Shown here one piece after another: positions 39,489 to 54,302 of a DNA stretch of 64,000 bases. The translations under genes were made by a program, and so were the position numbers. Below the pieces are notes generated by a model that worked only from the letters and a program-made list of their open reading frames with translations, ran no database searches and was not told where the DNA came from. Origin of the DNA: Protonemura montana (lineage: Eukaryota > Arthropoda > Insecta > Plecoptera > Nemouridae); NCBI GenBank assembly GCA_947568835.1, contig CANOQG010000007.1, forward strand, positions 4,030,001-4,094,000. The letters run 5' to 3'. The number at the start of each line of letters is the position of its first letter. The stretch's first letter is position 1.

Positions 39489-42400
39489 GACAGGACAAAG
39501 GGCAGGACATGGGGCAGGACATGGGACATGGGGCAGGACATGGGGCAGGACATGGGGCATGACATGGGGCAGGACATGGGACAGGACATGGGGCAGGACA
39601 TGGGGCAGGACATGGGGCAGGACATGGGGCAGGACATGGGGCAGGACATGAGGCAGGACATGGGACAGGACATGGGGCAGGACATGGGGCAGGACATGGG
39701 ACATGGGGCAGGACATGGGGCAGGACATGGAGCAGGAGATGGGGCAGGAAATGGGGCAGGACATGGGACAGGACATAGGGCAGGACATGGGGCAGGACAT
39801 GAGGCAGGACATGGGGCAGGACATGGGACATAGGGCAGGACAGGGGAAGGACATGGAGCAGGACATGGGGCAGGACATGGGGCAGGACATAAGACAGGAC
39901 ATAGGGCAGGACATGGGGCAGGACATGGGGCAGGACATGGAGCAGGACATGGGGCAGGACATTGGGCAGGACATGGGACAGGACATGGGGCAGGACATGG
40001 GGCAGGACATGGGGCAGGATATGAGGCAGGACATGGGGCAGGACATGAGGCAGGACATAAGACAGGACATAGGGCAGGACATGGGGCAGGACATAGGGCA
40101 GGCCATGGGGCAGGACATGGGGCAGGACATGGAGCAGGACATGGGACATGACATGGGACAGGACATGGGGCAGGACATGGCGCAGGACATGGGGCAGGAC
40201 ATGGGGCAGGACATGGGGCAGGACATAGGGCAGGACATGGGGTAGGACATGAGGCAGGACATGGGACAGGACATGGGGCAGGACATGGGGCAGGACATGG
40301 GACAGGACATAGGGCAGGACATGAGGCAGGACATGGGGCAAAACATGGGGCAGGACATGGGACAGGACATGGGGCAGGACATTGGCCAGGCTATGGGGCA
40401 GGACATGGGGCAGGACATGAGGCAGGACATGGGACATGGGGAAAGACATGGGGCAGGACATGGGGCAGGACATGGGGCAGGACATGGGGCAGGACATGGG
40501 ACAGGACATAGGGCAGGACATGGGGCAGGACATGGGGCAGGACATGGGGCAGGACATGGGACAGGACATGGAGCAGGACATGGGGCAGGACATGGGGCAG
40601 GACATGGGACAGGACATAGGGAAGGACATGGGGCAGGAAATGGGGCAGGACATGGGGCAGGACAAGGGGCAGGACATGAGGCAGGACATTGGACAGGACA
40701 TGGGGCAAAACATGGGGCAGGACATGGGACTGGACATGGGGCAGGACATGGGGCAGGACATGGGGCAGGACATGGGGCAGGACATGGGACATGAGGCAGG
40801 ACAGGGGGAGGACATGGAGCGGGACATGGGGCAGGACATGGGGCAGGACATGGAGCAGGACATGGGGCAGGAAATAAGGCAGGACATGGGACAGGACATA
40901 GGGCAGGACATGGGGCAGGACATGAGGCAGGACATGGGGCAGGACATAAGACATAGGGCAGGACAGGGGGAGGACATGGAGCAGGACATGGGGCATTACA
41001 TGGGGCAGGACATAAGACAGGACATAGGGCAGGACATGGGGCAGGACATGGGGCAGGACATGGGGCAGGACATGGGAGATGGGGAAAGACATGGGGCAGG
41101 ACATGAGGCAGGACATGGGGCAGGACATGGGGCAGGACATGGCGCAGGACATGGGGCAGGACATGGGGCAGGACATGGGGCAGGACATAGGGCAGGACAT
41201 GGGGTAGGACATGAGGCAGGACATGGGACAGGACATGGGGCAGGACATGGGGCAGGACATGGGACAGGACATAGGGCAGGACATGGGGCAGGACATGGGG
41301 CAAAACATGGGGCAGGACATAAGACAGGACATGGGGCAGGACATTGGCCAGGCTATGGGGCAGGACATGGGGCAGGACATGAGGCAGGACATGGGACATG
41401 GGGAAAGACATGGGGCAAGACATGGGGCAGGACATGGGGCAGGACATGGGGCAGGACATGGGACAGGACATAGGGCAGAACATGGGGCAGGACATGGGGC
41501 AGGACATGGGGCAGGACATGGGACAGGACATGGAGCAGGACATGGGGCAGGACATGGGGCAGGACATGGGACAGGACATAGGGAAGGACATGGGGCAGGA
41601 CATGGGGCAGGACATGGGGTAGGACATGGGGCAGGAAATGGGACAGGACAAGGGGCAGGACATGGGGCAGGACATGAGGCAGGACATGGGGCATTACATG
41701 GGGCAGGACATAAGACAGGACATAGGGCAGGACATGGGGCAGGACATGGGGCAGGACATGGGGCAGGACATGGGACATGGGGCAAGACATGGGGCAGGAC
41801 ATGAGGCAGGACATGGGGCAGGACATGGGGCAGGACATGGGGCAGGACATGGGGTAGGACATGGGGCAGGAAATGGGACAGGACAAGGGGCAGGACATGG
41901 GGCAGGACATGGGACATGGGGCAGGACATGGGGCAGGACATGGGGCAGGACATGGGGCAGGACATGGGGCAGGACATGGGGCAGGACATGGGGCAGGACA
42001 TAGGGCAGGACATGGGGCAGGACATGGGGCAGGACATGGAGCAGGACATGGGACATGACATGGGACAGGACATGGGGCAGGACATGGGGCAGGACATGGG
42101 GAAGGACATAGGGCAGGACATGGGGCAGGACATGGGGCAGGACATGGGGCAGGACATAGGGCAGGACATGGGGCAGGACATGGGGCAGGACATGGAGCAG
42201 GACATGGGGCAGGACATTGGGCAGGACATGGGACAGGACATGGGGCAGGACATGGGGCAGGACATGGGGCAGGATATGAGGCAGGACATGGGGCAGGACA
42301 TGAGGCAGGACATGGGACATGAGGTAAGACATGGGGCAGGACATGGAGCAGGACATGGGACAGGACATGGGGCAGGACATGGGGCAGGACATGGGGCATG

Positions 42401-45400
42401 ACATGGGACATGGGGCAGGACATGGGGTGGAACATGGAGCAGAAAATGGGGCACGACATGGGGCAGTACATAGGGCAGGACATGGGGCAGGACATGGGGC
42501 AGGACATGGGGCAGGACATGGGACATGGGGCAAGACATGGGGCAGGACATAGGGCAGGACATGGGGCAGGACATGGGGCAGGACATGGGACAGGACATAG
42601 GGCAGGACATGGGGAAGGACATGGGGCAGGAAATGGGGCAGGACATGGGACATGGGGCAGGACAGGGGGAGGACATGGAGCAGGACATGGGGCAGGACAT
42701 GGGGCAGGACATGGGGCAGGACATGGGACATGGGGCAGGACAGGGGGAGGACATGGAGCAGGACATGGGGCAGGACATGGGGCAGGACATGGGACAGGAC
42801 ATAGGGAAGGACATGGGGCAGGACATGGGGCAGGACATGGGGCAGGACATGGGACATGGGGCAAGACATGGGACAGGACATGGGGCAGAACATGGGGCAG
42901 GACATGGGGCAGGACATGGGGCGGGACATAGGCCAGGACATGGGGCAGGAAATGGGACAGGACAAAGGGCAGGACATGGGGCAGGACATGGGACATGGGG
43001 CAGGACATGGGGCAGGACATGGGGCATGACATGGGGCAGGACATGGGACAGGACATGGGGCAGGACATGGGGCAGGACATGGGGCAGGACATGGGGCAGG
43101 ACATGAGGCAGGACATGGGACAGGACATGGGGCAGGACATGGGGCAGGACATGGGACATGGGGCAGGACATGGGGCAGGACATGGAGCAGGAGATGGGGC
43201 AGGAAATGGGGCAGGACATGGGACAGGACATAGGGCAGGACATGGGGCAGGACATGAGGCAGGACATGGGGCAGGACATGGGACATAGGGCAGGACAGGG
43301 GAAGGACATGGAGCAGGACATGGGGCAGGACATGGGGCAGGACATAAGACAGGACATAGGGCAGGACATGGGGCAGGACATGGGGCAGGACATGGAGCAG
43401 GACATGGGGCAGGACATTGGGCAGGACATGGGACAGGACATGGGGCAGGACATGGGGCAGGACATGGGGCAGGATATGAGGCAGGACATGGGGCAGGACA
43501 TGAGGCAGGACATAAGACAGGACATAGGGCAGGACATGGGGCAGGACATGGGGCAGGACATGGGGCAGGACATGGGACATGGGGCAAGACATGGGGCAGG
43601 ACATGAGGCAGGACATGGGGCAGGACATGGGGCAGGACATGGGGCAGGACATGGGGTAGGACATGGGGCAGGAAATGGGACAGGACAAGGGGCAGGACAT
43701 GGGGCAGGACATGGGACATGGGGCAGGACATGGGGCAGGACATGGGGCAGGACATGGGGCAGGACATGGGGCAGGACATGGGGCAGGACATGGGGCAGGA
43801 CATAGGGCAGGACATGGGGCAGGACATGGGGCAGGACATGGAGCAGGACATGGGACATGACATGGGACAGGACATGGGGCAGGACATGGGGCAGGACATG
43901 GGGAAGGACATAGGGCAGGACATGGGGCAGGACATGGGGCAGGACATGGGGCAGGACATAGGGCAGGACATGGGGCAGGACATGGGGCAGGACATGGAGC
44001 AGGACATGGGGCAGGACATTGGGCAGGACATGGGACAGGACATGGGGCAGGACATGGGGCAGGACATGGGGCAGGATATGAGGCAGGACATGGGGCAGGA
44101 CATGAGGCAGGACATGGGACATGAGGTAAGACATGGGGCAGGACATGGAGCAGGACATGGGACAGGACATGGGGCAGGACATGGGGCAGGACATGGGGCA
44201 TGACATGGGACATGGGGCAGGACATGGGGTGGAACATGGGGCAGGACATGGGGCAGGACATGAGGCAGGACATGGGACAGGACATGGGGCAGGACATGGG
44301 GCAGGACATGGGACATGGGGCAGGACATGGGGCAGGACATGGGGCAGGACATGGGACATGGGGCAGGACATGGGGCAGGACATGGAGCAGGAGATGGGGC
44401 AGGAAATGGGGCAGGACATGGGACAGGACATAGGGCAGGACATGGGGCAGGACATGAGGCAGGACATGGGGCAGGACATGGGACATAGGGCAGGACAGGG
44501 GAAGGACATGGAGCAGGACATGGGGCAGGACATGGGGCAGGACATAAGACAGGACATAGGGCAGGACATGGGGTAGGACATGGGGCAGATCATGGGGCAG
44601 GACATGGGACATGGGGCAAGACATGGGGCAGGACATGGGGCAGGACATGGGGCAGGACATGGGGCAGATCATGGGGCAGGACATGGGACATGGGGCAGGA
44701 CATGGGGCAGGACATGGGGCAGGACATGGGGCAGGACATGGGGCAGGACATGGGGCAGGACATAGGGCAGGCCATGGGGCAGGACATGGGGCAGGACATG
44801 GAGCAGGACATGGGACATGACATGGGACAGGACATGGGGCAGGACATGGCGCAGGACATGGGGCAGGACATGGGGCAGGACATGGGGCAGGACATAGGGC
44901 AGGACATGGGGTAGGACATGAGGCAGGACATGGGACAGGACATGGGGCAGGACATGGGGCAGGACATGGGACAGGACATAGGGCAGGACATGAGGCAGGA
45001 CATGGGGCAAAACATGGGGCAGGACATGGGACAGGACATGGGGCAGGACATTGGCCAGGCTATGGGGCAGGACATGGGGCAGGACATGAGGCAGGACATG
45101 GGACATGGGGAAAGACATAGGGCAGGACATGGGGCAGGACATGGGGCAGGAAATGGGGCAGGACATGGGGCAGGACATGGGGCAGGACATGAGGCAGGAC
45201 ATTGGACAGGACATGGGGCAAAACATGGGGCAGGACATGGGACTGGACATGGGGCAGGACATGGGGCAGGACATGGGGCAGGACATGGGGCAGGACATGG
45301 GACATGAGGCAGGACAGGGGGAGGACATGGAGCGGGACATGGGGCAGGACATGGGGCAGGACATGGAGCAGGACATGGGGCAGGAAATAAGGCAGGACAT

Positions 45401-46985
45401 GGGACAGGACATAGGGCAGGACATGGGGCAGGACATGAGGCAGGACATGGGGCAGGACATAAGACATAGGGCAGGACAGGGGGAGGACATGGAGCAGGAC
45501 ATGGGGCATTACATGGGGCAGGACATAAGACAGGACATAGGGCAGGACATGGGGCAGGACATGGGGCAGGACATGGGGCAGGACATGGGACATGGGGAAA
45601 GACATGGGGCAGGACATGAGGCAGGACATGGGGCAGGACATGGGGCAGGACATGGCGCAGGACATGGGGCAGGACATGGGGCAGGACATGGGGCAGGACA
45701 TAGGGCAGGACATGGGGTAGGACATGAGGCAGGACATGGGACAGGACATGGGGCAGGACATGGGGCAGGACATGGGACAGGACATAGGGCAGGACATGGG
45801 GCAGGACATGGGGCAAAACATGGGGCAGGACATAAGACAGGACATGGGGCAGGACATTGGCCAGGCTATGGGGCAGGACATGGGGCAGGACATGAGGCAG
45901 GACATGGGACATGGGGAAAGACATGGGGCAAGACATGGGGCAGGACATGGGGCAGGACATGGGGCAGGACATGGGACAGGACATAGGGCAGGACATGGGG
46001 CAGGACATGGGGCAGGACATGGGGCAGGACATGGGACAGGACATGGAGCAGGACATGGGGCAGGACATGGGGCAGGACATGGGACAGGACATAGGGAAGG
46101 ACATGGGGCAGGACATGGGGCAGGACATGGGGTATGACATGGGGCAGGAAATGGGACAGGACAAGGGGCAGGACATGGGGCAGGACATGAGGCAGGACAT
46201 GGGGCATTACATGGGGCAGGACATAAGACAGGACATAGGGCAGGACATGGGGCAGGACATGGGGCAGGACATGGGGCAGGACATGGGACATGGGGCAAGA
46301 CATGGGGCAGGACATGAGGCAGGACATGGGGCAGGACATGGGGCAGGACATGGGGCAGGACATGGGGTAGGACATGGGGCAGGAAATGGGACAGGACAAG
46401 GGGCAGGACATGGGGCAGGACATGGGACATGGGGCAGGACATGGGGCAGGACATGGGCAGGACATGGGGCAGGACATGGGGCAGGACATGGGGCAGGACA
46501 TGGGGCAGGACAAAGGGCAGGACATGGGGCAGGACATGGGGCAGGACATGGAGCAGGACATGGGACATGACATGGGACAGGACATGGGGCAGGACATGGG
46601 GCAGGACATGGGGAAGGACATAGGGCAGGACATGGGGCAGGACATGGGGCAGGACATGGGGCAGGACATAGGGCAGGACATGGGGCAGGACATGGGGCAG
46701 GACATGGAGCAGGACATGGGGCAGGACATTGGGCAGGACATGGGACAGGACATGGGGCAGGACATGGGGCAGGACATGGGGCAGGATATGAGGCAGGACA
46801 TGGGGCAGGACATGAGGCAGGACATGGGACATGAGGTAAGACATGGGGCAGGACATGGAGCAGGACATGGGACAGGACATGGGGCAGGACATGGGGCAGG
46901 ACATGGGGCATGACATGGGACATGGGGCAGGACATGGGGTGGAACATGGAGCAGAAAATGGGGCACGACATGGGGCAGGACATAG
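39489..46985. repeat. 7.47-kb tandem duplication, copy 2 (7,497 bp)
   Basis: The junction near 39,489 is a hybrid monomer, ATAGGACAGGACAAAGGG, that joins the ATAGGGC unit after GCACGAC to the GACAAAGGG context. This adjacency is seen nowhere else. Private changes are T-to-A at 40665, C-to-G at 41078, G-to-T at 42467, G-to-A at 45119 and G-to-T at 46135, plus the 1-bp shortened G-run at about 46,456. At 42733 it has the ancestral G where copy 1 has A (35254). Confidence 0.86.
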
Positions 46986-47891
46986 GGCAGGACATGGGGC
47001 AGGACATGGGGCAGGACATGGGGCAGGACATGGGACATGGGGCAAGACATGGGGCAGGACATAGGGCAGGACATGGGGCAGGACATGGGGCAGGACATGG
47101 GACAGGACATAGGGCAGGACATGGGGAAGGACATGGGGCAGGAAATGGGGCAGGACATGGGACATGGGGCAGGACAGGGGGAGGACATGGAGCAGGACAT
47201 GGGGCAGGACATGGGGCAGGACATGGGGCAGGACATGGGACATGGGGCAGGACAGGGGGAGGACATGGAGCAGGACATGGGGCAGGACATGGGGCAGGAC
47301 ATGGGACAGGACAGAGGGAAGGACATGGGGCAGGACATGGGGCAGGACATGGGGCAGGACATGGGACATGGGGCAAGACATGGGACAGGACATGGGGCAG
47401 AACATGGGGCAGGACATGGGGCAGGACATGGGGCGGGACATAGGCCAGGACATGGGGCAGGAAATGGGACAGGACAAAGGGCAGGACATGGGGCAGGACA
47501 TGGGACATGGGGCAGGACATGGGGCAGGACATGGGGCATGACATGGGGCAGGACATGGGACAGGACATGGGGCAGGACATGGGGCAGGACATGGGGCAGG
47601 ACATGGGGCAGGACATGAGGCAGGACATGGGACAGGACATGGGGCAGGACATGGGGCAGGACATGGGACATGGGGCAGGACATGGGGCAGGACATGGAGC
47701 AGGAGATGGGGCAGGAAATGGGGCAGGACATGGGACAGGACATAGGGCAGGACATGGGGCAGGACATGAGGCAGGACATGGGGCAGGACATGGGACATAG
47801 GGCAGGACAGGGGAAGGACATGGAGCAGGACATGGGGCAGGACATGGGGCAGGACATAAGACAGGACATAGGGCAGGACATGGGGTAGGAC
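46986..47891. repeat. HOR segment bridging to the second 2.1-kb HOR cluster
   Basis: This segment carries the common order CAAGAC, two AGGGGGAGGAC units (47,17x and 47,25x), GGCGGGACATAGGCC, GACAAAGGG, GGAGATGG, AGGGGAAGGAC, ATAAGAC and GGGTAGGAC, as at 4.1-5.0 kb. One private T-to-G at 47314 turns ATAGGG into AGAGGG. Confidence 0.78.
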
Positions 47892-49940
47892 ATGGGGCAG
47901 ATCATGGGGCAGGACATGGGACATGGGGCAAGACATGGGGCAGGACATGGGGCAGGACATGGGGCAGGACATGGGGCAGATCATGGGGCAGGACATGGGA
48001 CATGGGGCAGGACATGGGGCAGGACATGGGGCAGGACATGGGGCAGGACATGGGGCAGGACATGGGGCAGGACATAGGGCAGGCCATGGGGCAGGACATG
48101 GGGCAGGACATGGAGCAGGACATGGGACATGACATGGGACAGGACATGGGGCAGGACATGGCGCAGGACATGGGGCAGGACATGGGGCAGGACATGGGGC
48201 AGGACATAGGGCAGGACATGGGGTAGGACATGAGGCAGGACATGGGACAGGACATGGGGCAGGACATGGGGCAGGACATGGGACAGGACATAGGGCAGGA
48301 CATGAGGCAGGACATGGGGCAAAACATGGGGCAGGACATGGGACAGGACATGGGGCAGGACATTGGCCAGGCTATGGGGCAGGACATGGGGCAGGACATG
48401 AGGCAGGACATGGGACATGGGGAAAGACATGGGGCAGGACATGGGGCAGGACATGGGGCAGGACATGGGGCAGGACATGGGACAGGACATAGGGCAGGAC
48501 ATGGGGCAGGACATGGGGCAGGACATGGGGCAGGACATGGGACAGGACATGGAGCAGGACATGGGGCAGGACATGGGGCAGGACATGGGACAGGACATAG
48601 GGAAGGACATGGGGCAGGAAATGGGGCAGGACATGGGGCAGGACATGGGGCAGGACATGAGGCAGGACATTGGACAGGACATGGGGCAAAACATGGGGCA
48701 GGACATGGGACTGGACATGGGGCAGGACATGGGGCAGGACATGGGGCAGGACATGGGGCAGGACATGGGGCAGGACATGGGGCAGGATATGAGGCAGGAC
48801 ATGGGGCAGGACATGGGGCAGGACATGGGGCAGGATATGAGGCAGGACATGGGGCAGGACATGAGGCAGGACATGGGACATGAGGTAAGACATGGGGCAG
48901 GACATGGAGCAGGACATGGGACAGGACATGGGGCAGGACATGGGGCAGGACATGGGGCATGACATGGGACATGGGGCAGGACATGGGGTGGAACATGGAG
49001 CAGAAAATGGGGCACGACATGGGGCAGGACATAGGGCAGGACATGGGGCAGGACATGGGGCAGGAAATGGGGCAGGACATGGGACATGGGGCAAGACATG
49101 GGGCAGGACATAGGGCAGGACATGGGGCAGGACATGGGGCAGGACATGGGACAGGACATAGGGCAGGACATGGGGAAGGACATGGGGCAGGAAATGGGGC
49201 AGGACATGGGACATGGGGCAGGACAGGGGGAGGACATGGAGCAGGACATGGGGCAGGACATGGGGCAGGACATGGGGCAGGACATGGGACATGGGGCAGG
49301 ACAGGGGGAGGACATGGAGCAGGACATGGGGCAGGACATGGGGCAGGACATGGGACAGGACATAGGGAAGGACATGGGGCAGGACATGGGGCAGGACATG
49401 GGGCAGGACATGGGACATGGGGCAAGACATGGGACAGGACATGGGGCAGAACATGGGGCAGGACATGGGGCAGGACATGGGGCGGGACATAGGCCAGGAC
49501 ATGGGGCAGGAAATGGGACAGGACAAAGGGCAGGACATGGGGCAGGACATGGGACATGGGGCAGGACATGGGGCAGGACATGGGGCATGACATGAGGCAG
49601 GACATGGGACAGGACATGGGGCAGGACATGGGGCAGGACATGGGGCAGGACATGGGGCAGGACATGAGGCAGGACATGGGACAGGACATGGGGCAGGACA
49701 TGGGGCAGGACATGGGACATGGGGCAGGACATGGGGCAGGACATTGAGCAGGAGATGGGGCAGGAAATGGGGCAGGACATGGGACAGGACATAGGGCAGG
49801 ACATGGGGCAGGACATGAGGCAGGACATGGGGCAGGACATGGGACATAGGGCAGGACAGGGGAAGGACATGGAGCAGGACATGGGGCAGGACATGGGGCA
49901 GGACATAAGACAGGACATAGGGCAGGACATGGGGTAGGAC
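47892..49940. repeat. 2.1-kb HOR, copy c (2,049 bp)
   Basis: The copy opens with the GATCATGG pair (TCA at 47902 and 47981) and matches 4,996-7,152 at an offset of 42,896, then 42,788. About 108 bp (nine monomers) is thus missing near 48.8 kb. GATATGAGG occurs twice there, 48 bp apart, consistent with slippage or unequal exchange. Private changes are G-to-A at 49595 and G-to-T at 49745. Confidence 0.8.
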
Positions 49941-52157
49941 ATGGGGCAGATCATGGGGCAGGACATGGGACATGGGGCAAGACATGGGGCAGGACATGGG
50001 GCAGGACATGGGGCAGGACATGGGGCAGATCATGGGGCAGGACATGGGACATGGGGCAGGACATGGGGCAGGACATGGGGCAGGACATGGGGCAGGACAT
50101 GGGGCAGGACATGGGGCAGGACATAGGGCAGGCCATGGGGCAGGACATGGGGCAGGACATGGAGCAGGACATGGGACATGACATGGGACAGGACATGGGG
50201 CAGGACATGGCGCAGGACATGGGGCAGGACATGGGGCAGGACATGGGGCAGGACATAGGGCAGGACATGGGGTAGGACATGAGGGAGGACATGGGACAGG
50301 ACATGGGGCAGGACATGGGGCAGGACATGGGACAGGACATAGGGCAGGACATGAGGCAGGACATGGGGCAAAACATGGGGCAGGACATGGGACAGGACAT
50401 GGGGCAGGACATTGGCCAGGCTATGGGGCAGGACATGGGGCAGGACATGAGGCAGGACATGGGACATGGGGAAAGACATGGGGCAGGACATGGGGCAGGA
50501 CATGGGGCAGGACATGGGGCAGGACATGGGACAGGACATAGGGCAGGACATGGGGCAGGACATGGGGCAGGACATGGGGCAGGACATGGGACAGGACATG
50601 GAGCAGGACATGGGGCAGGACATGGGGCAGGACATGGGACAGGACATAGGGAAGGACATGGGGCAGGAAATGGGGCAGGACATGGGGCAGGACATGGGGC
50701 AGGACATGAGGCAGGACATTGGACAGGACATGGGGCAAAACATGGGGCAGGACATGGGACTGGACATGGGGCAGGACATGGGGCAGGACATGGGGCAGGA
50801 CATGGGGCAGGACATGGAGCAGGACATGGGACATGACATGGGACAGGACATGGGGCAGGACATGGGGCAGGACATGGGGAAGGACATAGGGCAGGACATG
50901 GGGCAGGACATGGGGCAGGACATGGGGCAGGACATAGGGCAGGACATGGGGCAGGACATGGGGCAGGACATGGAGCAGGACATGGGGCAGGACATTGGGC
51001 AGGACATGGGACAGGACATGGGGCAGGACATGGGGCAGGACATGGGGCAGGATATGAGGCAGGACATGGGGCAGGACATGAGGCAGGACATGGGACATGA
51101 GGTAAGACATGGGGCAGGACATGGAGCAGGACATGGGACAGGACATTGGGCAGGACATGGGGCAGGACATGGGGCATGACATGGGACATGGGGCAGGACA
51201 TGGGGTGGAACATGGAGCAGAAAATGGGGCACGACATGGGGCAGGACATAGGGCAGGACATGGGGCAGGACATGGGGCAGGACATGGGGCAGGACATGGG
51301 ACATGGGGCAAGACATGGGGCAGGACATAGGGCAGGACATGGGGCAGGACATGGGGCAGGACATGGGACAGGACATAGGGCAGGACATGGGGAAGGACAT
51401 GGGGCAGGAAATGTGGCAGGACATGGGACATGGGGCAGGACAGGGGGAGGACATGGAGCAGGACATGGGGCAGGACATGGGGCAGGACATGGGGCAGGAC
51501 ATGGGACATGGGGCAGGACAGGGGGAGGACATGGAGCAGGACATGGGGCAGGACATGGGGCAGGACATGGGACAGGACATAGGGAAGGACATGGGGCAGG
51601 ACATGGGGCAGGACATGGGGCAGGACATGGGACATGGGGCAAGACATGGGACAGGACATGGGGCAGAACATGGGGCAGGACATGGGGCAGGACATGGGGC
51701 GGGACATAGGCCAGGACATGGGGCAGGAAATGGGACAGGACAAAGGGCAGGACATGGGGCAGGACATGGGACATGGGGCAGGACATGGGGCAGGACATGG
51801 GGCATGACATGGGGCAGGACATGGGACAGGACATGGGGCAGGACATGGGGCAGGACATGGGGCAGGACATGGGGCAGGACATGAGGCAGGACATGGGACA
51901 GGACATGGGGCAGGACATGGGGCAGGACATGGGACATGGGGCAGGACATGGGGCAGGACATGGAGCAGGAGATGGGGCAGGAAATGGGGCAGGACATGGG
52001 ACAGGACATAGGGCAGGACATGGGGCAGGACATGAGGCAGGACATGGGGCAGGACATGGGACATAGGGCAGGACAGGGGAAGGACATGGAGCAGGACATG
52101 GGGCAGGACATGGGGCAGGACATAAGACAGGACATAGGGCAGGACATGGGGTAGGAC
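49941..52157. repeat. 2.1-kb HOR, copy d (2,217 bp)
   Basis: Longest of the second cluster. It carries the ATGGAGC, 7+5 unit pair and GGGGAAGGAC stretch near 50.8-50.9 kb that copies c and e lack. Private changes are C-to-G at 50285 (GAGGGAGG) and G-to-T at 51147 and 51414. Confidence 0.8.
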
Positions 52158-54302
52158 ATGGGGCAGATCATGGGGCAGGACATGGGACATGGGGCAAGAC
52201 ATGGGGCAGGACATGGGGCAGGACATGGGGCAGGACATGGGGCAGATCATGGGGCAGGACATGGGACATGGGGCAGGACATGGGGCAGGACATGGGGCAG
52301 GACATGGGGCAGGACATGGGGCAGGACATGGGGCAGGACATAGGGCAGGCCATGGGGCAGGACATGGGGCAGGACATGGAGCAGGACATGGGACATGACA
52401 TGGGACAGGACATGGGGCAGGACATGGCGCAGGACATGGGGCAGGACATGGGGCAGGACATGGGGCAGGACATAGGGCAGGACATGGGGTAGGACATGAG
52501 GCAGGACATGGGACAGGACATGGGGCAGGACATGGGGCAGGACATGGGACAGGACATAGGGCAGGACATGAGGCAGGACATGGGGCAAAACATGGGGCAG
52601 GACATGGGACAGGACATGGGGCAGGACATTGGCCAGGCTATGGGGCAGGACATGGGGCAGGACATGAGGCAGGACATGGGACATGGGGAAAGACATGGGG
52701 CAGGACATGGGGCAGGACATGGGGCAGGACATGGGGCAGGACATGGGACAGGACATAGGGCAGGACATGGGGCAGGACATGGGGCAGGACATGGGGCAGG
52801 ACATGGGACAGGACATGGAGCAGGACATGGGGCAGGACATGGGGCAGGACATGGGACAGGACATAGGGAAGGACATGGGGCAGGAAATGGGGCAGGACAT
52901 GGGGCAGGACATGGGGCAGGACATGAGGCAGGACATTGGACAGGACATGGGGCAAAACATGGGGCAGGACATGGGACTGGACATGGGGCAGGACATGGGG
53001 CAGGACATGGGGCAGGACATGGGGCAGGACATAGGGCAGGACATGGGGCAGGACATGGGGCAGGACATGGGGCAGGACATAGGGCAGGACATGGGGCAGG
53101 ACATGGGGCAGGACATGGAGCAGGACATGGGGCAGGACATTGGGCAGGACATGGGACAGGACATGGGGCAGGACATGGGGCAGGACATGGGGCAGGATAT
53201 GAGGCAGGACATGGGGCAGGACATGAGGCAGGACATGGGACATGAGGTAAGACATGGGGCAGGACATGGAGCAGGACATGGGACAGGACATGGGGCAGGA
53301 CATGGGGCAGGACATGGGGCATGACATGGGACATGGGGCAGGACATGGGGTGGAACATGGAGCAGAAAATGGGGCACGACATGGGGCAGGACATAGGGCA
53401 GGACATGGGGCAGGACATGGGGCAGGAAATGGGGCAGGACATGGGACATGGGGCAAGACATGGGGCAGGACATAGGGCAGGACATGGGGCAGGACATGGG
53501 GCAGGACATGGGACAGGACATAGGGCAGGACATGGGGAAGGACATGGGGCAGGAAATGGGGCAGGACATGGGACATGGGGCAGGACAGGGGGAGGACATG
53601 GAGCAGGACATGGGGCAGGACATGGGGCAGGACATGGGGCAGGACATGGGACATGGGGCAGGACAGGGGGAGGACATGGAGCAGGACATGGGGCAGGACA
53701 TGGGGCAGGACATGGGACAGGACATAGGGAAGGACATGGGGCAGGACATGGGGCAGGACATGGGGCAGGACATGGGACATGGGGCAAGACATGGGACAGG
53801 ACATGGGGCAGAACATGGGGCAGGACATGGGGCAGGACATGGGGCGGGACATAGGCCAGGACATGGGGCAGGAAATGGGACAGGACAAAGGGCAGGACAT
53901 GGGGCAGGACATGGGACATGGGGCAGGACATGGGGCAGGACATGGGGCATGACATGGGGCAGGACATGGGACAGGACATGGGGCAGGACATGGGGCAGGA
54001 CATGGGGCAGGACATGGGGCAGGACATGAGGCAGGACATGGGACAGGACATGGGGCAGGACATGGGGCAGGACATGGGACATGGGGCAGGACATGGGGCA
54101 GGACATGGAGCAGGAGATGGGGCAGGAAATGGGGCAGGACATGGGACAGGACATAGGGCAGGACATGGGGCAGGACATGAGGCAGGACATGGGGCAGGAC
54201 ATGGGACATAGGGCAGGACAGGGGAAGGACATGGAGCAGGACATGGGGCAGGACATGGGGCAGGACATAAGACAGGACATAGGGCAGGACATGGGGTAGG
54301 AC
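52158..54302. repeat. 2.1-kb HOR, copy e (2,145 bp)
   Basis: Very close to copy a of the first cluster: landmarks from 53.25 kb match 6.10 kb at an offset of 47,150. It ends just before ACGTGGGG, an A-to-G at 54303 that creates a private CpG at the start of the next HOR. Confidence 0.8.

Noticed and set aside
39470..39540. Large deletion in the 7.47-kb copy 1 near 39.49 kb
   Set aside because: The missing landmarks are explained better as the tandem-duplication junction: sequence left of 39,489 continues at 46,986, and sequence right of it continues from 32,022.
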